Below are positions 8,596 through 16,504 of a stretch of 64,000 bases of DNA, piece after piece. The stretch's first letter is position 1; every line of letters starts with the position of its first letter. Below the pieces are notes generated by a model. That model searched no databases. It worked only from the letters and a program-made list of their open reading frames with translations, and was not told the DNA's origin. The stretch comes from Rhodopseudomonas palustris JSC-3b (GTDB lineage Bacteria > Pseudomonadota > Alphaproteobacteria > Rhizobiales > Xanthobacteraceae), in contig KI632513.1 in NCBI GenBank assembly GCA_000504425.1, positions 787,629 through 851,628 of the forward strand. The letters run 5' to 3'. The position numbers and the translations under genes are program-made.

Positions 8596-9900
8596 ATGGC
8601 CGAGCCGGTCTCCATCGACTCTCAACCTGCCGGTAAAGGCGTGACATCGGCGGCGCCGCGCAAGGCGGCGGTGCTACGCGACGCCAATGCGCGCTGGCTG
8701 GTGATCGGTCAGCTCGGGTCGCAGATCTGCGATCGCATGGCGCTGGCCGGCGTATTATGGTTTCTCACGGTCAGTGCCGGGCCGACTTTTGTGCCGTGGT
8801 ACATCGCCACCAGCGGCTTGCCGCATCTCGCGCTAGCTTGGCGCGCGGGACGGATCATCAACGCGCTTGGCCCGCTGCGCGTTGTGGTGTGGGCCGATCT
8901 ACTGCGCGGCGTTTTGTTTCTGGCTGCCGCGTCGTTGCTGGAAGCGCTGCCGCAGCATGCCGACATCGCGGTGTTGTTCGCGCTGGCGCTGCTCGGCAAT
9001 TTTGGCGCGGCGCTGTTCAACCCGGCGATCCTGTCGCTGCCGGTTCGGCTCGCCCGGCGTGAATTCTATCAGCCCAATCAGCTCACCGCTTTGCTCAGCT
9101 CGTGCGGTGCGACCGGCACCATTGTCGGGCCGGCGCTGGCAGCGCTGATCTATCAGGCTGGCGGTTTGGAAACGGTGCTGGCGATCACCGGCGCGGCCTA
9201 TCTCGCCGCGGGTCTGATCGAGCAGCGCGTGCGCTTGCCTCGCGCTGAAGTGTCGGCCGATCGTGCGGCGCATGCTCAAAGCAGCATCGGCATCGGCCCC
9301 GTGGTGCGACGCCATCCGCTGGTCGGCTGGCTGCTCGGCCTGTTGTTGCTGGTCAATCTCGGCATGGGGCCAATCGTGCTGTTCCTGCCGCTCTATGCGG
9401 CCTCGGAATTTTCCGGCGGCATCGCCGCGCAAGCCTGGCTGCAATCGAGCATCGGCGCCGGCATGATTTTGGGCGGCCTCGCGACCGCTGTATTCGGGCT
9501 GCCGGGATCGCGCCGGCTGCGGGTCAGTCTGCCGGTGATCATCACCACCGCCTGCTATCTCGGCTTTGCGCTGTCGCACTCGCTGCCGCTGTCATGCGCA
9601 CTGCTGCTGGCGATGGGCGCGGCGCTTGCTGCTTCCAATGCCGGCTTGATCGGGCTGTTTCAGACCATTCCCGATGAACATGAAGTGCCGGCGCTGATGG
9701 CGATGGTCAATCTGTTCGGCGTCGCGTCGTTGCCGCTGTCGATGGCGGTGATCGGCGTGGTGTTGCATGCCGCGCCAGTCAGCACGGTCGCCACGGTTTG
9801 CGCCGCCTCGGCGCTGCTGCTGGCGCTGCTGAGCCCAGCCATTCCAGGGCTGAGTGCGGGCGCCGCGGCCCGTCCGCCGCCGGACCACGACGCTGCTTAA
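8596..9900 (+). CDS. MFS transporter
   Basis: A 434-residue integral membrane protein with about twelve hydrophobic segments, of the major facilitator type related to EntS-like and DUF894 exporters. The second half (GWLLGLLLLVNLGMGPIVLF, then GAGMILGGLATAVFG) fits this. The ATG at 8596 is chosen because it starts just before the conserved region and the upstream frame is Arg-rich non-coding sequence. It is the first gene of the plus-strand run that continues into the adenylating enzymes and LuxC, with a 39-base gap. It may export the product of that pathway or take up its substrate; that is an inference from position. Confidence 0.85.
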   Translation: MAEPVSIDSQPAGKGVTSAAPRKAAVLRDANARWLVIGQLGSQICDRMALAGVLWFLTVSAGPTFVPWYIATSGLPHLALAWRAGRIINALGPLRVVVWADLLRGVLFLAAASLLEALPQHADIAVLFALALLGNFGAALFNPAILSLPVRLARREFYQPNQLTALLSSCGATGTIVGPALAALIYQAGGLETVLAITGAAYLAAGLIEQRVRLPRAEVSADRAAHAQSSIGIGPVVRRHPLVGWLLGLLLLVNLGMGPIVLFLPLYAASEFSGGIAAQAWLQSSIGAGMILGGLATAVFGLPGSRRLRVSLPVIITTACYLGFALSHSLPLSCALLLAMGAALAASNAGLIGLFQTIPDEHEVPALMAMVNLFGVASLPLSMAVIGVVLHAAPVSTVATVCAASALLLALLSPAIPGLSAGAAARPPPDHDAA

Positions 9901-9939
9901 CATTTTCAGAAGTCCTCTTTGCATTGCCAGGACGTTTCG

Positions 9940-11310
9940 ATGACCGATCCCAAATCTCTGCTGACCGAGGCGTTCGCCCGCGTGCCAGCCTATCGCGCGT
10001 TTCTGAGCGAGCATGGCGCCGGGCCGGAGACGCCCTGGGACGCGCTGCCGCTGATCACCAAGAAAAACTATCTGCTCACCAATGAGGTGGCTGGCCTTTG
10101 TTGGGACGGCACAGTGGAGGGCTGCCACGTCATTGGCGCCAGCTCCGGTTTTAGCCGCGCCGGCTCGGTGTTTTGGCCGAAGCGGCCGCAGGATGAGGGC
10201 GCCTATGCCGAGGCGATCGAGCGCATGTTGGTCGAGCGCTTTGCCATCGATCAGCGGCGCACGCTGATCTTTGTGTGCCTCGCGTTCGGCACCTGGTTTG
10301 CCGGCATGCAGATCGCCACCGCGATGCGCAGCCTGGCCGCAAGCGGGCGTCATCCGGTGACCGTGGCGCTGCCCAGCCTCAATCTGCGTGAGGCCGTTGA
10401 AATCTATCGGCGGTTCGGCAGCGCCTATCAGCAGGTGGTGTGGATCACCAATCCCTCCAATGTCAGCCTGATCGCGGCATTGCTGGAGCGCGACGGCATC
10501 ACGCCGCCGCCGGGCAGCATCGCGTTTCCGGTGGTCGGCGAGTATTTTTCCGAAGGCTTTCGCGAGCACGTCGCCGAGCGTTTCGGCTATCCGCAGGATG
10601 CGCCATTCTGCGTGTTCACCGGCTATGGCTCGGCCGATGCCGGCGGGCTTGGCGATGAGACCGCCGCCACCATCGCGCTGCGCAAACATATCTTTCATCG
10701 CCCGGCTTTGTCGGAAGCGCTGTTCGGCACCAAGGACACGCCGATGCTGCTGACGCCGATGCTCGGCGTGCTGCTGGAGTGTATCGACGGCCGGATCGTG
10801 GTCAGCAAGGATCTGGCGATCCCGCTGATCCGTTACGACACCGGCGATGCCGGCGGCCTGCTGACCCGCGCCGAACTCGCCTCCGCGATCGATGATCTGC
10901 CGCCTGAGCTGCTCGCGGCGCTGCCGGAAACGGTGCTGTATGTGTTCGGCCGCGCCAGCGATGCCATCATCTTCTATGGCACCAATCTGATGATCCAGGA
11001 CATCAACCGGCACTTCCTGGCGCTGCCGCAACATTTTGGTTACGGCGGGTTGTTCGAGGTCAAGCCGTGCCAACAGGACGGCGTCACCAGCTTTGCGTTC
11101 ACCGTCTATGCCGATGGCGCTGACGATGCCGCGCGCGGCGCCGCCTATGCCGACAGCCTGATCGCGTTTCTGAAAGGGCACAGCCTGGAATTCGCCGCCA
11201 AATACGACCCGCTATGCGCTTCGCTCGGTGCGCCGCTGATCACCGTGACGCTGGCCGATCCGGCGACGCTGCCGGCGCGCACCAAGCATCGCTTCATCGT
11301 GGAGGCGTGA
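9940..11310 (+). CDS. PaaK-like AMP-binding (acyl-adenylating) protein
   Basis: A 456-residue protein distantly related to phenylacetate-CoA ligases. It begins FARVPAYRAFL, like the family's N-terminus, and contains LPLITKKNYLL. The phosphate loop is diverged (GASSGFSRAGSVF instead of SSGTTGxP). The ribose-binding region RYDTGDAGGLL and the hinge-like VLYVFGRASDAIIFYG are recognisable. It lacks the Cys pairs seen in the next PaaK-like protein. The ATG at 9940 is chosen over the TTG at 9919 because the latter adds a stretch that does not fit the family. The gene is two bases from the next. It probably activates a carboxylic acid as an adenylate; the diverged loop leaves activity uncertain. Confidence 0.8.
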   Translation: MTDPKSLLTEAFARVPAYRAFLSEHGAGPETPWDALPLITKKNYLLTNEVAGLCWDGTVEGCHVIGASSGFSRAGSVFWPKRPQDEGAYAEAIERMLVERFAIDQRRTLIFVCLAFGTWFAGMQIATAMRSLAASGRHPVTVALPSLNLREAVEIYRRFGSAYQQVVWITNPSNVSLIAALLERDGITPPPGSIAFPVVGEYFSEGFREHVAERFGYPQDAPFCVFTGYGSADAGGLGDETAATIALRKHIFHRPALSEALFGTKDTPMLLTPMLGVLLECIDGRIVVSKDLAIPLIRYDTGDAGGLLTRAELASAIDDLPPELLAALPETVLYVFGRASDAIIFYGTNLMIQDINRHFLALPQHFGYGGLFEVKPCQQDGVTSFAFTVYADGADDAARGAAYADSLIAFLKGHSLEFAAKYDPLCASLGAPLITVTLADPATLPARTKHRFIVEA

Positions 11311-11311
11311 G

Positions 11312-12616
11312 ATGTTCGAGCAACTCTCCGCCGATGCACGCCTTGCCGCCGCGGTCGCGATCGAGCGGGTGGCGCGCACCACGCCGTTTTACGCCGAGCG
11401 GCTGAAAGGCCATGGCGAGCCGAGTGACGAAGCCTCCTGGCGCGCGTTGCCGGTGCTGACCCGCCAGGACCTGTTCGACAACACCTATCCGCGCTCGACC
11501 GCGATGCTGAGCCGCGCCGTTGAACGCATGATGGTGATTTCTACAGGCGGCTCGACCGGCGTCGCGCGCTACACCGTGCTGACCTATGACGAGTTCGATC
11601 GCTTTTCCGATGTGCAGGCCGCGGCGCTCGCGCTGCTCGGCGTCGGCCCGAGCGATCGGGTCGCCAATCTGTTCATCGCCGGCAGCCTGTGGCCGTCTTT
11701 CATCGGCGTGCATGAGGCGATCCGCCGGGTCGGCGCGGTGCATCTGCCGATCTCCGGCAACATTCCGGTCGAGTCGATCCTGCGTTTCTGCCGCGAGTTC
11801 GATCCGACCGCGATGCTGTCGCTGCCGACCGCGTTCGTGTTCCTGGCCGATCTCGCGATGAAGGAGAACATGACGTTTCCTTCGCTGCGGCTGGTCGGCT
11901 ATGGCGGCGAGCAGATGAGTTCTGAGGCGGAGGCGCATGTGCGCCGCGGCCTTGGTCCGCAGGACGTGGCGGCGCTCGGCTATTCCAGCGGTGACGCCGG
12001 TCTGATGGGCTATCAGTGCCGGCATTGCGCGCCGGGCCTCTATCACTGGCCGACCGGCTTCCAATATCTGGAAATCGTCGATCCGGTGAACGGCGAGGCG
12101 TGTCCGCCCGGAACATCCGGCGAGATCATCGTCACCAATCTGGCGCGGCTATCGATGCCGATCCTGCGCTATCGGATCGGCGATGTCGGCACCTTCCTGG
12201 AAGGGCCGTGCGCCTGCGGTGATAGCAACCCGCGCTTCCGGCTCGACGGCCGCGCCGGCGAAGATTTCAAGATCGGCGGTGCCTTCATCTCGATGAAGGT
12301 CATCGATAGCAGTCTCGCGCGCTTTGCCGGCCGCGTCAGCCTGAATGCCATGGTCGAGCTGGAAGACATCGGCGGCCAGATGGTGTTTCGCCTCAAGGTC
12401 GAGGCTGCTGATCTCGATGATGCCGCCGCCGTGGCACCCGCGCTGCGCGAAGCTTTGTGCGAAGCGATCCCCGAACTCGCCGTCGGCCAAAAGCTCGGCT
12501 TCATCACCGCCGTCGACATTATCCCTGTGCCGCTCGGCAGTCTGCCGCGCAACCCGATCACCGGCAAAGCGAAGCGCCTCAATGATCTGCGCATTCGCCA
12601 GGAGGAGCCGAAATGA
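11312..12616 (+). CDS. PaaK-like AMP-dependent synthetase with Cys pairs
   Basis: A 434-residue adenylating enzyme. The phosphate-binding loop is STGGSTG (77-83), the mid-region has GYGGEQM (197-203), and RYRIGDVG (287-294) forms the ribose-binding motif. DGRAGEDFKIGG is the hinge. Cys 236 and 239 (QCRHC) and Cys 300 and 302 (CACG) could form a metal site, as in some phenylacetate-CoA ligase relatives. It is clearly related to the C-terminal half of the LuxC fusion two genes downstream; both share FYAERLKG and a similar SGN/AGN segment. It overlaps the LuxE gene by four bases (ATGA), so translation is probably coupled. Confidence 0.87.
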   Translation: MFEQLSADARLAAAVAIERVARTTPFYAERLKGHGEPSDEASWRALPVLTRQDLFDNTYPRSTAMLSRAVERMMVISTGGSTGVARYTVLTYDEFDRFSDVQAAALALLGVGPSDRVANLFIAGSLWPSFIGVHEAIRRVGAVHLPISGNIPVESILRFCREFDPTAMLSLPTAFVFLADLAMKENMTFPSLRLVGYGGEQMSSEAEAHVRRGLGPQDVAALGYSSGDAGLMGYQCRHCAPGLYHWPTGFQYLEIVDPVNGEACPPGTSGEIIVTNLARLSMPILRYRIGDVGTFLEGPCACGDSNPRFRLDGRAGEDFKIGGAFISMKVIDSSLARFAGRVSLNAMVELEDIGGQMVFRLKVEAADLDDAAAVAPALREALCEAIPELAVGQKLGFITAVDIIPVPLGSLPRNPITGKAKRLNDLRIRQEEPK

Positions 12617-13764
12617 CCGCCGATCACGCCACCTTGAGCCAGACCCCGGCGCTCGACGCGCTGATGGCGCTGCCCGATGCCTTTGCTCACAACGCCGATA
12701 GCGATGCCCGCTTTCTGGCGGCGATGCAGGAAGCGTTCGCGTTCCACTATCAGGCCTCGCCGATCTATCGGACGCTGTGTCAGCAGGCCGGCTTCGCGCC
12801 GCAAGATCTTAAAAGCGCCGATGATCTGGCCAAGCTGCCTTACATTCTGGTCGATGTGTTCAAGCGCCATCATCTCACCAGCCTGCCAGAGCAAGATATC
12901 ACCATCACTTTCACCTCAAGCGGCACCTCGGGTCAGAAAAGCCACATCGCGCTTGATCAGGCGAGCTTTGACCGCCAGGCCTTGATGCGTCGGCGCATCA
13001 TCGAAAGCCAGGGGCTGTCGAGCGACACGCCGGTCAACTATCTCGTGTTCAGCTACGATCCGTCGCTCGCGCAGGGCGTCGGCGCCGCGCATACCCATGC
13101 GATCTACGCCACTTTCGCGCCGGCACTGGAGAAGGTGTTTGCGATCCGCGCTGGGGCTGACGGTAAGCCGTCATTCGATGAACGCGACTGCGTTGACGTA
13201 CTGTGCCGCTATGCCGAGCAAGGCGCGCCGGTGCGGATCGGCGGCTTTCCGGCCTTTGCCTGGCGCACGCTGCAGGAGCTGGAACGGCAGGGCAAGCGGC
13301 TGCGCTTTGCGCCGGGCAGCCTGGTCATTCATGGCGGCGGCTGGAAGTCGATGGCCGATGAGGCGATCGCGCCTGAACTCTATGCCGCCAAGGTCGAGGA
13401 ATTACTTGGCATTCCGCACACCCATGTGCGTGATTTCTACGGCTTCGTCGAACATGGAGTGCCCTACATCACCTGCTCGGAAGGACATTTTCATGTGCCG
13501 GTCTATGGCCGGGTGTTCATCCGCGATCCGCTGACGCTGAAATTGTTGCCGGAAGGTGAGGTCGGGCTGCCGCAGATGCTGACGCCCTATAACCGCGCTC
13601 AGCCCAACATCTCAGTGCTCGCCACCGACTACGCCGCGCTGCATCAGAACTGTCCGTGCGGACGGCCGGGCTGGACGTTGTCGCTGCATGGCCGCGCCGG
13701 CGTGCGCAAGCACCAGGGTTGTGCGCTGACGGCGTCGGAATTGTTGCGGGCGCGGGCCGCCTGA
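12613..13764 (+). CDS. LuxE-like acyl-protein synthetase
   Basis: A 383-residue member of the LuxE family, which activates a fatty acid as acyl-AMP and loads it on its own cysteine for reduction by LuxC. The phosphate loop is TSSGTSGQKS (residues 101-110). Family-like stretches include IHGGGWK and RDFYGFVEHG. Cys 370, in KHQGCAL 13 residues from the C-terminus, corresponds to the acylated cysteine near the end of Vibrio LuxE (from memory, Cys 364 of about 378). It sits directly before the LuxC fusion, as expected for an acyl reductase pair, but no luciferase genes follow. Confidence 0.88.
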   Translation: MTADHATLSQTPALDALMALPDAFAHNADSDARFLAAMQEAFAFHYQASPIYRTLCQQAGFAPQDLKSADDLAKLPYILVDVFKRHHLTSLPEQDITITFTSSGTSGQKSHIALDQASFDRQALMRRRIIESQGLSSDTPVNYLVFSYDPSLAQGVGAAHTHAIYATFAPALEKVFAIRAGADGKPSFDERDCVDVLCRYAEQGAPVRIGGFPAFAWRTLQELERQGKRLRFAPGSLVIHGGGWKSMADEAIAPELYAAKVEELLGIPHTHVRDFYGFVEHGVPYITCSEGHFHVPVYGRVFIRDPLTLKLLPEGEVGLPQMLTPYNRAQPNISVLATDYAALHQNCPCGRPGWTLSLHGRAGVRKHQGCALTASELLRARAA

Positions 13765-13777
13765 GGGGAATGGTGTC

Positions 13778-16504
13778 ATGGAAATCTATCGCTTTGGCGA
13801 ACTGATCAAGACCAACGGCTTTTCCGCCGCCGATATGGAAGCCGTGCTCGATGACGCGCATGCCCGTAAGGCCGCGCTGCAAGAGCTGCCGCTTAGCCAA
13901 ATTCTCGACCTGCTGCATAAGGTCGGCCGCGCCTGGGCCGATCCCGATTACGGCTATCGCCGGCAGGCGGTCGAGGTGCTGCCGGACTACATCCGGTTCA
14001 GCGGACCGATGATCGAGCAGGGCATCTTGACCTTGGTTGAGCTGCTGACCCGCTCCAATATGGAGAAGCGGCTCGACTGCGATCTTGGCGATGCCGGCTA
14101 TCTCGATGACTGGGTCTATCACCCGCGCTTTGGCGGCCACATGATGGCGCAGCCGCATGGCGTGGTCGCCCATGTTTCGGCCGGCAATGTGTTCGTCGGC
14201 GGCGTCGATACCTTGATCCAGGGCATCGTCACCAAGAACGTCAATCTGATGAAGATGGCGAGCATCGACCCGCTGTTCCCGGTGCTGTTCGCGCGCTCGC
14301 TGCGCGATCATGACGACACCGGCATCGTCGCCGGCTCGCTGGCGCTGCTCGGCTGGAAGGGCGGTGACGCCGCGGTGGAATCGGTGCTGAAGCAGCGCTG
14401 CGATGCCATCGTGGTCTATGGCGGCGCCGACACCGTGCGCTCCTATCGCCAGGATCTTGGGCTGCACACCAAACTGATCGAGTATGGTCCGAAATATTCG
14501 TTCGCACTGATTGCCGATGATGAGCTCAAGCGCCGTGGCTTGAAAGAAGTGACCCGCGCGGTCGCGCGCGACGCGACCATGTGGGAGCAGGGCGCCTGTT
14601 CCTCGCCGCATATGGTCTATGTCGAGGACACCGATGGCCATTCGGCGGAAGCCTTTGCCAAGGCGCTTGCCACTGAACTCGAAGGCTGGGCCGAGCAATT
14701 GCCGGCCGGGCGCAAGACCGAGGACGAAGGCGTCGAGATCTTGCGGGTGCGCGAGCTCGCCAAGGTCGAGCAGGCGATGGGCAGTTCGCTGCTGCTGCAG
14801 CCGGGCGATACTGACTGGACCGTGGTGCTGCAGCGCGCGCCCGATTTTCAGACCTCGTGTCTGTTCCGCACGCTGTACGTCAAGCCGGTGAAGAAGCTGG
14901 AAGACGCGCTCGACGCGGTGCGGCCGATGGGTGCGTTCTTGCAGACCGTTGCGATCCTGGCCGATGACGCGCGCACCAAGGCGCTCGGCCGGGTGCTGAC
15001 CCGGATCGGCGCCGACCGCATCGTCGCGCCCGGTCGCATGGCGCGGCGCCAGCACGGCACGCCGCATGACGGCACGCGCGGCCTTGCCGAGCTGGTGCGC
15101 TGGTCGTCGATCGGTCAGATGAGCGAGGACGGCACCGCGGGTAAGGCGGCGTTCGGCAAGAACGGCGCGGAGTGGTCGCCTTATGATCCTCAGCGCGATG
15201 CGTTCGATTATCTGCCCGATGCCGAGCGCGACGCCGCGGTGCTCTCTGAACTGCGCAAGCTGATCGCCGACATCCGGCCGCGCTCGTCATTCTATGCCGA
15301 GCGTCTCAAAGGCTTTGAGCCGAACAGCCTAAAAGACCTGGCGCGACTGCCGGTGCTGACCGCCGATGAGCTGAAAGCGCATCTGCCGCCCGGCGGCCAT
15401 GGCCTGATCACGGATGAAGCGGCTGGCGGCTTTGTGTTTGCCAGCGGCGGCACCAGCGGCGCGCCAAAAGTGGCGTACCGCACCGCCGCCGAGCATCACT
15501 ACAACGCCGCGCGCATGGGCAAGGGTCTGCTGCTCGCCGGCTTTGGGCAAGGCGACGTGGTGGCGAACCTGATGTTCGCCGGCAATATGTGGGCGTCGTT
15601 CATTTCGCTCAACATGGCGCTGGAGCACACTGGCGCGCGCTTCCTGCCGCTGGCCGGCAATATGGACATGGAGTTCGTGTTGTTCGCGCTCAAGCACTTC
15701 CGCGCCAATTCGATCATTTCGATCCCGACGGTGCTGCTGTCGATCGCGCGGCTGGTCGAGGAACGCAAGATCGAGGGGCTGGAGCTGCGCAAGGCGGCGA
15801 CCGGCGGCGAGCATCTGTTCCCCGGCGCGCGCGCCTATCTCAGCCGGGTGCTCGGTATCGAGACCTTTGCATCGGCCGGCTATGCCGCCAATGATTCCGG
15901 CGCGATCGGCTATCAGTGCGATCATTGCCATGGCGGCAGCATTCATCACGTCCATGAGGACCTGCATTATGTCGAGATCGTCGATCCCGACACGCTGGAG
16001 CCTGTGCCGCCCGGTGAGGTCGGCAAGATCATCGCCACCAATCTCAATCGCCGGCTGATGCCGATGCTGCGCTATGACATCGGCGATCTCGGCCGCTGGG
16101 TCGAGGGGCCGTGCGGCTGCGGCCGCACCACGCGCCGCTTCGAGCTGATGGGCCGCTCCGACGACGTGCTCAATTTCGGCGCCGCCAAGCTCGGCCCCGA
16201 CGTGGTCGCGCAGGCCTTGAAGGAAGTGCCGGGGCTGTCGCCGGTGTTCCAGATGATCGCGCGCTTTGACGGCGTGGCCGATCAACTGCTGGTGCGGGTC
16301 GAGCGCGATCCCGCAGCGCAGGACGAAGCCGCGCTCGGTGAGCGGCTGGCCCAGCAACTGCGCAGCAGCACCAAGGAGCTCAAGACGTTTTTGGAGCGCA
16401 AGCTGATCGGCGGCATCGCGGTCGAAGTGCTGGCGCCGGGCGGCCTGCCGCGCAATCCGCGCACCGGCAAGGTGCGGCTGGTGGTTGAGGAGCGCACCTC
16501 ATGA
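13778..16504 (+). CDS. LuxC acyl reductase fused to PaaK-like adenylating domain
   Basis: A 908-residue two-domain protein. Residues 1 to about 465 form a LuxC-type NADPH-dependent acyl (fatty acid) reductase of the aldehyde dehydrogenase fold. HVSAGNVFVGG (132-142) binds the cofactor, and Cys 274 in WEQGACSSP is the predicted acyl-accepting catalytic cysteine. Residues from about 480 to 908 form a PaaK-like AMP-dependent synthetase with SGGTSG (556-561), RYDIGDLG (765-772) and possible metal-binding Cys 714/717 and 779/781. No frameshift is seen at the junction, so this is a true fusion. It could activate, load and reduce an acid to an aldehyde together with the upstream LuxE protein. It overlaps the next gene by four bases. 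Confidence 0.9.
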   Translation: MEIYRFGELIKTNGFSAADMEAVLDDAHARKAALQELPLSQILDLLHKVGRAWADPDYGYRRQAVEVLPDYIRFSGPMIEQGILTLVELLTRSNMEKRLDCDLGDAGYLDDWVYHPRFGGHMMAQPHGVVAHVSAGNVFVGGVDTLIQGIVTKNVNLMKMASIDPLFPVLFARSLRDHDDTGIVAGSLALLGWKGGDAAVESVLKQRCDAIVVYGGADTVRSYRQDLGLHTKLIEYGPKYSFALIADDELKRRGLKEVTRAVARDATMWEQGACSSPHMVYVEDTDGHSAEAFAKALATELEGWAEQLPAGRKTEDEGVEILRVRELAKVEQAMGSSLLLQPGDTDWTVVLQRAPDFQTSCLFRTLYVKPVKKLEDALDAVRPMGAFLQTVAILADDARTKALGRVLTRIGADRIVAPGRMARRQHGTPHDGTRGLAELVRWSSIGQMSEDGTAGKAAFGKNGAEWSPYDPQRDAFDYLPDAERDAAVLSELRKLIADIRPRSSFYAERLKGFEPNSLKDLARLPVLTADELKAHLPPGGHGLITDEAAGGFVFASGGTSGAPKVAYRTAAEHHYNAARMGKGLLLAGFGQGDVVANLMFAGNMWASFISLNMALEHTGARFLPLAGNMDMEFVLFALKHFRANSIISIPTVLLSIARLVEERKIEGLELRKAATGGEHLFPGARAYLSRVLGIETFASAGYAANDSGAIGYQCDHCHGGSIHHVHEDLHYVEIVDPDTLEPVPPGEVGKIIATNLNRRLMPMLRYDIGDLGRWVEGPCGCGRTTRRFELMGRSDDVLNFGAAKLGPDVVAQALKEVPGLSPVFQMIARFDGVADQLLVRVERDPAAQDEAALGERLAQQLRSSTKELKTFLERKLIGGIAVEVLAPGGLPRNPRTGKVRLVVEERTS

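Noticed and set aside
9592-11181. A 529-residue minus-strand open frame
   Set aside because: It is antisense to the MFS and PaaK-like genes and has no family motif.
13517-15067. A 516-residue minus-strand open frame
   Set aside because: It is antisense to the LuxE and LuxC genes, where clear catalytic motifs lie on the plus strand.
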